This document shows positions 1 through 11,065 of a stretch of 64,000 bases of DNA, piece by piece. A program made the translations under genes and the position numbers. Under the pieces are notes generated by a model. That model was not told the DNA's origin, made no database searches, and worked only from the letters and a program-made list of their open reading frames with translations. Position 1 is the first letter of the stretch, and each line of letters begins with the position of its first letter. This DNA is from Aquilaria yunnanensis (lineage: Eukaryota > Streptophyta > Magnoliopsida > Malvales > Thymelaeaceae), in contig CM077594.1 in NCBI GenBank assembly GCA_039654915.1, forward strand, positions 33,577,001 through 33,641,000. The letters run 5' to 3'.

Positions 1-1097
1 CACAGTTAATTTTTCTTCAACGACAGGAGAGTTCCTGTCCTGTAGGTTCTAACCAAATCTCCTTAACCTGAAACTTTAATCAATGTTTCAAACACAGTCA
101 ATTTTTCTCCAACGATAGAATAGTTTCTATCGTAGAGGTCCTAAGGAAATCTAATTAGCCTCAAACTTCAATCAATTTTTCAAACACAGTCAACTTTCTC
201 CAACCATACGAGAGTTGCTGTCGTAGAGGTTCTAAGGAAATCTCCTGAACCTCAAACATAAATCAAAATTTGAAACACAGTCAATTTTTCTTCAACGATG
301 GGAGAGTTTTTGTCGCAGAGGTTCTAGGGAAATCTCGTTAAACTCAAACTTCATACAATTTTTCAAACACAGTCAATTTTTCTTCAATGACAGGAGAGTC
401 CCTACCGTAGAGGTTCTAAGGAAATCTCGTTAAACTCCAACTTCAATCAATTTTTCAAACACAGTCAATTTTCTACAACGATAGGAGAGTTCCTGTCGTA
501 CAGGTTCTAAGGAAATGTCCTGAACCTCAAACATCAATTAATTTTTCAAACGCAGGCAATTTTTCTTTAACGATTGAACAGTTCCTGTCACAGAGGTTCT
601 AAGGAAATCTCGTTAAACTCAAACATCAATCAGTTTTTCAAACACAGTTAATTTTTCTTCAACGATAGAGGAGTTACTGCCGTAGAGGTTCTAAGGAAAT
701 CTCGTTAAACTCAAACTTCAATCAATTTTGCAAACACAGTCAATTTTCTCCAACGATAAGAGAGTTCCTGTTATAGAGGTTCTAAGCAAATCTCCTTAAC
801 CTCAAACTTTAATCAATTTTTCAAACACAGAGAATATTCTCTAACGATAGGAGAGTTGCTGTCGCAGAGGTTCTAAGGAAATCTCCTTAACCTCAAACTT
901 CAATTAATCTTTTAAACACAGTCAATTTTCTTCGACGATAGGAGAGTTCCTTTCATATAGGTTCTAAGGAAATCTCCTTAACTCAAACTTCAATTAATTT
1001 TTCAAACACAATGAATTTTCTCTAACGATAGGAGAGTTGCTGTCATAGAGGTTCTAAGGAAATCTCGTTAAACTCAAATTTCAATTAATTTTTCAAA
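1..1097 (+). repeat. HOR-A copy 1 (1,097 bp)
   Basis: This is a full 12-monomer unit. It is one base short because a C is missing in CTTAACTCAAAC near 980, where other copies read CTTAACCTCAAAC. It has a private change CCTGAAAC near 68. It shares CAATGTTTCAAAC near 82 with copy 3, whereas copies 2, 4 and 5 have CAATTTTTCAAA at that place. Confidence 0.93.
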
Positions 1098-2195
1098 CAC
1101 AGTTAATTTTTCTTCAACGACAGGAGAGTTCCTGTCCTGTAGGTTCTAACCAAATCTCCTTAACCTCAAACTTTAATCAATTTTTCAAACACAGTCAATT
1201 TTTCTCCAACGATAGAATAGTTTCTATCGTAGAGGTCCTAAGGAAATCTAATTAGCCTCAAACTTCAATCAATTTTTCAAACACAGTCAACTTTCTCCAA
1301 CCATACGAGAGTTGCTGTCGTAGAGGTTCTAAGGAAATCTCCTGAACCTCAAACATAAATCAAAATTTGAAACACAGTCAATTTTTCTTCAACGATGGGA
1401 GAGTTTTTGTCGCAGAGGTTCTAGGGAAATCTCGTTAAACTCAAACTTCATACAATTTTTCAAACACAGTCAATTTTTCTTCAATGACAGGAGAGTCCCT
1501 ACCGTAGAGGTTCTAAGGAAATCTCGTTAAACTCCAACTTCAATCAATTTTTCAAACACAGTCAATTTTCTACAACGATAGGAGAGTTCCTGTCGTACAG
1601 GTTCTAAGGAAATGTCCTGAACCTCAAACATCAATTAATTTTTCAAACGCAGGCAATTTTTCTTTAACGATTGAACAGTTCCTGTCACAGAGGTTCTAAG
1701 GAAATCTCGTTAAACTCAAACATCAATCAATTTTTCTAACACAGTTAATTTTTCTTCAACGATAGAGGAGTTACTGCCGTAGAGGTTCTAAGGAAATCTC
1801 GTTAAACTCAAACTTCAATCAATTTTGCAAACACAGTCAATTTTCTCCAACGATAAGAGAGTTCCTGTTATAGAGGTTCTAAGCAAATCTCCTTAACCTC
1901 AAACTTTAATTAATTTTTCAAACACAGAGAATATTCTCTAACGATAGGAGAGTTGCTGTCGCAGAGGTTCTAAGGAAATCTCCTTAACCTCAAACTTCAA
2001 TTAATCTTTTAAACACAGTCAATTTTCTTCGACGATAGGAGAGTTCCTTTCATATAGGTTCTAAGGAAATCTCCTTAACCTCAAACTTCAATTAATTTTT
2101 CAAACACAATGAATTTTCTCTAACGATAGGAGAGTTGCTGTCATAGAGGTTCTAAGGAAATCTCGTTAAACTCAAATTTCAATTAATTTTTCAAA
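1098..2195 (+). repeat. HOR-A copy 2 (1,098 bp)
   Basis: This is a full 12-monomer unit. It has private changes near 1728-1738 (CAATTTTTCTAACACAG instead of CAGTTTTTCAAACACAG) and near 1909 (TTTAATTAATTT instead of TTTAATCAATTT). Otherwise it reads the same as its neighbours. Confidence 0.93.
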
Positions 2196-3293
2196 CACAG
2201 TTAATTTTTCTTCAACGACAGGAGAGTTCCTGTCCTGTAGGTTCTAACCAAATCTCCTTAACCTCAAACTTTAATCAATGTTTCAAACACAGTCAATTTT
2301 TCTCCAACGATAGAATAGTTTCTATCGTAGAGGTCCTAAGGAAATCTAATTAGCCTCAAACTTCAATCAATTTTTCAAACACAGTCAACTTTCTCCAACC
2401 ATACGAGAGTTGCTGTCGTAGAGGTTCTAAGGAAATCTCCTGAACCTCAAACATAAATCAAAATTTGAAACACAGTCAATTTTTCTTCAACGATGGGAGA
2501 GTTTTTGTCGCAGAGGTTCTAGGGAAATCTCGTTAAACTCAAACTTCATACAATTTTTCAAACACAGTCAATTTTTCTTCAATGACAGGAGAGTCCCTAC
2601 CGTAGAGGTTCTAAGGAAATCTCGTTAAACTCCAACTTCAATCAATTTTTCAAACACAGTCAATTTTCTACAACGATAGGAGAGTTCCTGTCGTACAGGT
2701 TCTAAGGAAATGTCCTGAACCTCAAACATCAATTAATTTTTCAAACGCAGGCAATTTTTCTTTAACGATTGAACAGTTCCTGTCACAGAGGTTCTAAGGA
2801 AATCTCGTTAAACTCAAACATCAATCAGTTTTTCAAACACAGTTAATTTTTCTTCAACGATAGAGGAGTTACTGCCGTAGAGGTTCTAAGGAAATCTCGT
2901 TAAACTCAAACTTCAATCAATTTTGCAAACACAGTCAATTTTCTCCAACGATAAGAGAGTTCCTGTTATAGAGGTTCTAAGCAAATCTCCTTAACCTCAA
3001 ACTTTAATCAATTTTTCAAACACAGAGAATATTCTCTAACGATAGGAGAGTTGCTGTCGCAGAGGTTCTAAGGAAATCTCCTTAACCTCAAACTTCAATT
3101 AATCTTTTAAACACAGTCAATTTTCTTCGACGATAGGAGAGTTCCTTTCATATAGGTTCTAAGGAAATCTCCTTAACCTCAAACTTCAATTAATTTTTCA
3201 AACACAATGAATTTTCTCTAACGATAGGAGAGTTGCTGTCATAGAGGTTCTAAGGAAATCTCGTTAAACTCAAATTTCAATTAATTTTTCAAA
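2196..3293 (+). repeat. HOR-A copy 3 (1,098 bp)
   Basis: This is a full 12-monomer unit. It shares the CAATGTTT variant (near 2277) with copy 1 but not with copy 2, which lies between them. Confidence 0.93.
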
Positions 3294-4391
3294 CACAGTT
3301 AATTTTTCTTCAACGACAGGAGAGTTCCTGTCCTGTAGGTTCTAACCAAATCTCCTTAACCTCAAACTTTAATCAATTTTTCAAAGACAGTCAATTTTTC
3401 TCCAACGATAGAATAGTTTCTATCGTAGAGGTCCTAAGGAAATCTAATTAGCCTCAAACTTCAATCAATTTTTCAAACACAGTCAACTTTCTCCAACCAT
3501 ACGAGAGTTGCTGTCGTAGAGGTTCTAAGGAAATCTCCTGAACCTCAAACATAAATCAAAATTTGAAACACAGTCAATTTTTCTTCAACGATGGGAGAGT
3601 TTTTGTCGCAGAGGTTCTAGGGAAATCTTGTTAAACTCAAACTTCATACAATTTTTCAAACACAGTCAATTTTTCTTCAATGACAGGAGAGTCCCTACCG
3701 TAGAGGTTCTAAGGAAATCTCGTTAAACTCCAACTTCAATCAATTTTTCAAACACAGTCAATTTTCTACAACGATAGGAGAGTTCCTGTCGTACAGGTTC
3801 TAAGGAAATGTCCTGAACCTCAAACATCAATTAATTTTTCAAACGCAGGCAATTTTTCTTTAACGATTGAACAGTTCCTGTCACAGAGGTTCTAAGGAAA
3901 TCTCGTTAAACTCAAACATCAATCAGTTTTTCAAACACAGTTAATTTTTCTTCAACGATAGAGGAGTTACTGCCGTAGAGGTTCTAAGGAAATCTCGTTA
4001 AACTCAAACTTCAATCAATTTTGCAAACACAGTCAATTTTCTCCAACGATAAGAGAGTTCCTGTTATAGAGGTTCTAAGCAAATCTCCTTAACCTCAAAC
4101 TTTAATCAATTTTTCAAACACAGAGAATATTCTCTAACGATAGGAGAGTTGCTGTCGCAGAGGTTCTAAGGAAATCTCCTTAACCTCAAACTTCAATTAA
4201 TCTTTTAAACACAGTCAATTTTCTTCGACGATAGGAGAGTTCCTTTCATATAGGTTCTAAGGAAATCTCCTTAACCTCAAACTTCAATTAATTTTTCAAA
4301 CACAATGAATTTTCTCTAACGATAGGAGAGTTGCTGTCATAGAGGTTCTAAGGAAATCTCGTTAAACTCAAATTTCAATTAATTTTTCAAA
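3294..4391 (+). repeat. HOR-A copy 4 (1,098 bp)
   Basis: This is a full 12-monomer unit. It has a private CAAAGACAG (instead of CAAACACAG) near 3384 and a private AAATCTTGTT (instead of AAATCTCGTT) near 3624. Confidence 0.93.
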
Positions 4392-5040
4392 CACAGTTAA
4401 TTTTTCTTCAACGACAGGAGAGTTCCTGTCCTATAGGTTCTAACCAAATCTCCTTAACCTCAAACTTTAATCAATTTTTCAAACACAGTCAATTTTTCTC
4501 CAACGATAGAATAGTTTCTATCGTAGAGGTCCTAAGGAAATCTAATTAGCCTCAAACTTCAATCAATTTTTCAAACACAGTCAACTTTCTCCAACCATAC
4601 GAGAGTTGCTGTCGTAGAGGTTCTAAGGAAATCTCCTGAACCTCAAACATAAATCAAAATTTGAAACACAGTCAATTTTTCTTCAACGATGGGAGAGTTT
4701 TTGTCGCAGAGGTTCTAGGGAAATCTCGTTAAACTCAAACTTCATACAATTTTTCAAACACAGTCAATTTTTCTTCAATGACAGGAGAGTCCCTACCGTA
4801 GAGGTTCTAACGAAATCTCGTTAAACTCCAACTTCAATCAATTTTTCAAACACAGTCAATTTTCTACAACGATAGGAGAGTTCCTGTCGTACAGGTTCTA
4901 AGGAAATGTCCTGAACCTCAAACATCAATTAATTTTTCAAACGCAGGCAATTTTTCTTTAACGATTGAACAGTTCCTGTCACAGAGGTTCTAAGGAAATC
5001 TCGTTAAACTCAAACATCAATCAGTTTTTCAAACACAGTT
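4392..5040 (+). repeat. HOR-A copy 5, partial (about 7 monomers)
   Basis: The copy follows HOR-A through its seventh monomer (GCAGGCAATTTTTC near 4942). The eighth monomer then reads GATAGAAGAGTTCCTGTCGA instead of GATAGAGGAGTTACTGCCG, and the sequence continues as HOR-B. Private changes are CCTATAGG near 4430 and CTAACGAAATC near 4808. The exact switch point cannot be placed better than about 20 bp. Confidence 0.9.
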
Positions 5041-6950
5041 AATTTTTCTTCAACGATAGAAGAGTTCCTGTCGAAGAGGTTCTAAGGAAATCTCGTTAAA
5101 CTCAAACTTCATACAATTTTTCAAACACAGTCAATTTTTCTTCAATGACAGGAGAGTCCCTACCGTAAAGGTCCTAAGGAAATCTCGTTAAACTCCAACT
5201 TCAATCAATTTTAAAACACAGTCAATTTTCTGCAACGATATGAGAGTTCCTGTCGTAGAGGCTCTAAGGAAATCTCCTGAACCTCAATCATCAATTAATT
5301 TTTCAAACACAGTCAATTTTTGTTCACTGTTAGAAGAGTTCCTGTCGAAGAGGTTCTATGGAAATCTCGTTCAACTCAAACTTCAATCAATTTTTCCAAC
5401 ACAGTCAATTTTTCTTCAACGACAGGAGAGTTCCTGTCATAGATGTTCTAAGGAAATCTCCTTAACCTCAAACTTCAATCAATTTTTCAAACACAGTCAA
5501 TTTTTCTCCAATGATAGGAGAGTTCCTATCGCAGAGGTACTAAGGAAATCTCATTAACCTCAAACTTCAATTAATTTTTCAAACACAGTTAATTTTCTAC
5601 AACGATAGAAAAGTTCCTGTCGTAGAGGTTCTAAGGAAATCTCCTGAACCTCAAACATCAATCAATTTTTCAGACACAGTCAATTTTTCTTCAACGATAG
5701 GAGAGTTCCTGTCGTAGAGGTTTTAAGCAAATCTCCTTAACGTCAAACCTCAATCAATTTTTCAAACACAGTCAATTTTGTCCAACGATAGGAAAGTTCC
5801 TGTCCTAAAGGTTCTAAGGAAATTTCCTTAACCTCAAACTTCAATCAATTTTTCAAACACAGTCAATTTTTCTTCAACGATAGGAGAGTTACTCTCGTAG
5901 AAGTTCTAAGGAAATCTCCTTCACCTCAAACTTAAATCAATTTTTCAAACACAGTCAATTTTCTCTAACGATAGGAGAGTTGCTGTCGTAGAGGTTCTAA
6001 GGAACTCCCGTTAAACTCAAACTTCAATCAATTTTTGAAACACAATCAATTTTTGTTCAACGACAGGAGAGTTCCTGTCGTAGATGTTCTAGGAAAATCT
6101 CCTTAACCTCAAACATTAATCAATTTTTCAAACACAGTCAATTTTGTCCAACGATAGTAGACTTCTGTGAAAGAGGTTCTAAGGAAATCTCCCTAACCTC
6201 AAACTTCAATCAATATTTCAAACACAGTCAATTTTTTCCAACGATGGGAGAGTTCCTGTCATAGACGTTCTATGGAAATCTCCTTAACCTCAAACTTTAA
6301 TTAATTTTTCAAACACAGTCAATTTTCTCTAACGATAGGTGAGTTGCTCTTGCAGAGGTCCCAAGGAAATCTCCTTCACCTCAAACTTCAATCAATTTTT
6401 CAATCACTGTCAATTTTTCTTCAACGATAGGAGAGTTCCTGTCATAGAGGTTCTAAGGAAATCTCCTTACCCTCAAACTTCAATCTATTTTTCAAAGACA
6501 GTCAATTTCTCTTTCACGATAGGAGAGTTCCTGTCATAGAGGTTCTAAGGAAATCTCCTTAACCGCTAACCACAATCAACTTTTCAAACACAGTCAATTT
6601 GCTCCAGCGATAGGAGGGTTCGTGTCATAGAAGTTCTAAGGATATCTCCTTTAACTCAAACTTTAATTAATTTTTGAAACAAAGTCAATTTTCTCTAACG
6701 ATAGGAGAGTTCCTGTCGTAGACGTTCTAATGAAATCTCATTAACCTCAAACTTCAATGAATTTTTCAAACACAGTCAATTTTCTCAAATGATAGGAGAG
6801 TTCTTGTCGTTGAAGTTCTGAGGAAATCTCCTTACCGTCAAACATCAATCAATTTTTCGAACACGGTCAATTTTTCTTCAACGATAGGAGAGTTACTCTC
6901 GTAGAAGTTCTAAGGAAATCTCCTTAACCTCAAACTTCAATCAATTTTTC
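5041..6950 (+). repeat. HOR-B block 1 (about 21 monomers)
   Basis: This is the first B block. Compared with blocks 2 and 3 it lacks the monomer with CTCTCGTAGAGGTTTTAAGG (present near 9450). It also lacks the monomer with TTGTTTTGCAAC (present near 10165). Both absences look like in-register deletions of one monomer. Confidence 0.85.
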
Positions 6951-8500
6951 AAAGACAGTCAATTTTTCTCCAACGATAGAATAGTTTCTATCGTAGAGGT
7001 CCTAAGGAAATCGCATTAGCCTCAAACTTCAATCAATTTTTCAAACACAGTCAACCTTCTCCAACCATACGAGAGTTGCTGTCGTAGAGGTTCTAAGGAA
7101 ATCTCCTGAACCTCAAACATAAATCAAAATTTGAAACACAGTCAATTTTTCTTCAACGATGGGAGAGTTTTTGTCGCAGAGGTTCTAGGGAAATCTCGTT
7201 AAACTCAAACTTCATACAATTTTTCAAACACAGTCAATTTTTCTTCAATGACAGGAGAGTCCCTACCGTAGAGGTTCTAAGGAAATCTCGTTAAACTCCA
7301 ACTTCAATCAATTTTTCAAACACAGTCAATTTTCTATAACGATAGAAGAGTTCCTGTCGTAGAGGTTCTAAGGAAATGTCCTGAACCTCAAACATCAATT
7401 AATTTTTCAAACGCAGGCAATTTTTCTTTAACGATAGAACAGTTCCTGTCACAGAGGTTCTAAGCAAATCTCGTTAAACTCAAACATGAATCAGTTTTTC
7501 AAACACAGTTAATTTTTCTTCAACGATAGAGGAGTTACTGCCGTAGAGGTTCTAAGGAAATCTCGTTAAACTCAAACTTCAATCAAGTTTGCAAACACAG
7601 TCAATTTTCTCCAACGATAAGAGAGTTCCTGTTATAGAGGTTCTAAGCAAATCTCCTTAACCTCAAACTTTAATCAATTTGTCAAACACAGAGAATATTC
7701 TCTAACGATAGGAGAGTTGCTGTCGCAGAGGTTCTAAGGAAATCTCCTTAACCTCAAACTTCAATTAATCTTTTAAACACAGTCAATTTTCTTCGACGAT
7801 AGGAGAGTTCCTTTCATATAGGTTCTAAGGAAATCTCCTTAACCTCAAACTTAAATTAATTTTTCAAACACAATGAATTTTCTCTAACGATAGGAGAGTT
7901 GCTGTCATAGAGGTTCTAAGGAAATCTCGTTAAACTCAAACTTCAATTAATTTTTCAAACACAGTTAATTTTTCTTCAACGACAGGAGAGTTCCTGTCCT
8001 GTAGGTTCTAACCAAATCTCCTTAACCTCAAACTGCAATCAATTTTTAAAACACAGTTAATTTTTCTCCAACGATAGAATAGTTTCTATCGTAGAGGTCC
8101 TAAGGAAATCTAATTAGCCTCAAACTTCAATCAATTTTTCAAACACAGTCAACTTTCTCCAACCATACGAGAGTTGCTGTCGTATTGGTTCTAAGGAAAT
8201 CTCCTGAACCTCAAACATAAATCAAAATTTGAGACACAGTCAATTTTTCTTCAACGATGGGAGAGTTTTTGTCGCAGAGGTTCTAGGGAAATCTCGTTAA
8301 ACTCAAACTTCATACAATTTTTCAAAAACAGTCAATTTTTCTTCAATGACAGGAGAGTCCCTACCGTAGAGGTTCTAAGGAAATCTCGTTAAACTCCAAC
8401 TTCAATCAATTTTTCAAACACAGTCAATTTTCTACAATGATAGGAGAGTTCCTGTCGTAGAGGCTCTAAGGAAATCTCCTGAACCTCAAACATCAATTAA
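6951..8500 (+). repeat. HOR-A block inside the B domain (about 17 monomers)
   Basis: The block runs through HOR-A monomers 2-12, then 1, then 2-6, so one full 12-monomer cycle is repeated (landmarks at 7125 and 8223, exactly 1,098 bp apart). The other A blocks in this domain that lie between two B blocks carry only monomers 2-6. The extra cycle explains why this B-to-B spacing is 3568 instead of 2470-2562. Confidence 0.88.
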
Positions 8501-10605
8501 TTTTTCAAACACAGTCAATTTTTCTTCACCGATAGAAGAGTTCCTGTCGAAGAGGTTCTAAGGAAATCTCGTTAAACTCAAACTTCATACAATTTTTCAA
8601 ACACAGTCAATTTTTCTTCAACGACAGGAGAGTCCCTACCGTAAAGGTCATAAGGAAATCTCGTTAAACTCCAACTTCAATCAATTTTAAAACACAGTCA
8701 ATTTTCTGCAACGATAGGAGAGTTCCTGTTGTAGAGGCTCTAAGGAAATCTCTTGAACCTCAAACATCAATTAATTTTTCAAACACAGTCAATTTTTCTT
8801 CACCGATAGAAGAGTTCCTGTCGAAGAGGTTCTAAGGAAATCTCGTTAAACTCAAACTTCAATCAATTTTTCCAACACAGTCAATTTTTCTTAAACGACA
8901 GGAGAGTTCCTGTCATAGATGTTCTAAGGAAGTCTCCTTAAGCTCAAACTTCAATCAATTTTTCAAACACAGTCAATTTTTCTCCAATGATAGGAGAGTT
9001 CCTATCGCAGAGGTACTAAGGAAATCTCATTAACCTCAAACTTCAATTAATTTTTCAAACACAGTCAATTTTCTACAACGATAGAAAAGTTCCTGTCGCA
9101 GAGGTTCTAAGGAAATCTCCTGAACCTCAAACATCAATCAATTTTTCAGACACAGTCAATTTTTCTTCAACGATAGGAGAGTTCCTGTCGTAGAGGTTTT
9201 AAGCAAATCTCCTTAACGTCAAACCTCAATCAATTTTTCAAAAACAGTCAATTTTGTCCAATGATAGGAGAGTTCCTGTCCTAAAGGTTCTAAGGAAATT
9301 TCCTTAACCTCAAACTTCAATCAATTTTTCAAACACAGTCAATTTTTTTTCAACGATAGGAGAGTTACTCTCGTAGAAGTTCTAAGGAAATCTCCTTAAC
9401 CTCAAACTTTAATCAACTTTTCAAACACAGTCAATTTTTCTTCAACGATAGGAGAGTTCCTCTCGTAGAGGTTTTAAGGAAATCTCCTTAACCTCAAACT
9501 TAAATCAATTTTTCAAACACAGTCAATTTTCTCTAACGATAGGAGAGTTGCTGTCGTAGAGGTTCTAAGGAACTCCCGTTAAACTTAAACTTCAATCAAT
9601 TTTTCAAACACAATCAATTTTTGTTCAATGACAGGAGAGTTCCTGTCGTAGATGTTCTAGGAGAATCTCCTTAACCTCAAACATTAATCAATTTTTCAAA
9701 CACTGTCAATTTTGTCCAACGATAGTAGACTTCTGTGAAAGAGGTTCTAAGGAAATCTCCCTAACCTGAAACTTCAATCAATATTTCAAACACAGTCAAT
9801 TTTTTCCAGCGATAGGAGAGTTCCTGTCATAGACGTTCTATGGAAATCTCCTTAACCTCAAACTTTAATTAATTTTTCAAACACGGTCGATTTTCTCTAA
9901 CGATAGGTGAGTTGCTCTCGCAGAGGTCCTAAGGAAATATCCTTCACCTCAAACTTCAATCAATTTTTCAATCACAGTCAATTTTTTTTCAACGATAGGA
10001 GAGTTCCTGTCATAGAAGTTCTAAGGAAATATCCTTACCCTCAAACTTCAATCTATTTTTCAAAGACAGTCAATTTCTCTTTAACGATAGGAGAGTTCCT
10101 GTCATAGATGTTCTGAGGAAATCTTCTTAACCTCAAACTTCAATGAATTTTTCAAACACAGTTAATTGTTTTGCAACAATAGGAGACTTCCTGTCGTAGA
10201 GGTTCTAAGGAAATCTCCTTAACCGCGAACTTCAATCAACTTTTCAAACACAATCAATTTGCTCCAGCGATAGGAGAGTTCCTGTCATAGAAGTTGTAAG
10301 GATATCTCCTTTAACTCAAACTTTAATTAATTTTTGAAACAAAGTCAATTTTCTCTAACGATAGGAGAGTTCCTGTGATAGACGTTCTAATGAAATCTCA
10401 TTAACCTCAAACTTCAAAAAATTTTTCAAACACAGTCAATTTTCTCAAATGATAAGAGAGTTCTTGTCGTTGAAGTTTTGAGGAAAACTCCTTAACGTCA
10501 AACTTCAATCAATTTTTCGAACACGGTCGATTTTTCTTCAACGATAGGAGAGTTACTCTCGTAGAAGTTCTAAGGAAATCTCCTTAACCTCAAACTTTAA
10601 TCAAT
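8501..10605 (+). repeat. HOR-B block 2 (about 23 monomers)
   Basis: This is a full-length B block containing both monomers missing from block 1 (near 9450 and near 10165). Blocks 2 and 3 are the best reference for B order. Confidence 0.85.
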
Positions 10606-11065
10606 TTTTCAAAGATAGTCAATTTTTCTCCAACGATAGAAGAGTTCCTATCGTATAGGTCCTAAGGAAATCTAATTACCCTCAAACTTCAATCAATTTT
10701 TCAAACACAGTCAACTTTCTCCAACCATACGAGAGTTGCTGTCGTAGAGGTTCTAAGGAAATCTCCTGAACCTCAAACATAAATCAAAATTTGAAACACA
10801 GTCAATTTTTCTTCAACGATGGGAGAGTTTTTGTCGCAGAGGTTCTAGGGAAATCTCGTTAAACTCAAACTTCATACAATTTTTAAAACACAGTCAATTT
10901 TTCTTGAATGACAGAAGAGTCCCTACCGTAGAGGTTCTAAGGAAATCTCGTTAAACTCCAACTTCAATCAATTTTTCAAACACAGTCAATTTTCTACAAT
11001 GATAGGAGAGTTCCTGTCGTAGAGGCTCTAAGGAAATCTCCTGAACCTCAAACATCAATTAATTT
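10606..11065 (+). repeat. HOR-A monomers 2-6 between B blocks 2 and 3
   Basis: These five monomers carry the A landmark at 10785. The first is altered (GATAGAAGAGTTCCTATCGT near 10636), whereas HOR-A monomer 2 normally has GATAGAATAGTTTCTATCGT. Confidence 0.83.

Larger units (their letters stand above)
1..5040 (+). repeat. HOR-A array: 12-monomer higher-order repeat, 1,098 bp, about 4.6 copies
   Basis: Twelve distinguishable monomers recur in fixed order. The phase point CACAGTTAATTTTTCTTC followed by GACAGGAG and TCCTGTAGG occurs at 1, 1098, 2196, 3294 and 4392 (TCCTATAGG in the last copy), giving spacings of 1097, 1098, 1098 and 1098. Within a unit the monomers differ from each other at many positions, but the same monomer in successive units differs by only a few substitutions over 1.1 kb. 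A second landmark, CAAAATTTGA in the fourth monomer's leader, falls at 264, 1361, 2459, 3557 and 4655. The array is cut by the window start and changes to HOR-B in the eighth monomer of the fifth copy, near 5040-5060. Confidence 0.96.

Noticed and set aside
5240..5557. Open frame of 105 codons on the + strand, the longest in the window
   Set aside because: It crosses more than three satellite monomers, changing frame relative to the monomer each time, and the peptide is just translated repeat (RVPVVEVLRKSP-like and NFNQFF-like pieces). No start context, domain or codon bias supports a gene.
6339..6539. A nearly identical 66-codon frame repeated at 6339, 9907, 12469 and 14939
   Set aside because: The four copies exist because the HOR-B block is repeated. 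The frame starts with GTG, spans monomer sequence only, and shows no sign of selection on protein. The spacing was useful for the repeat structure, not as a gene.
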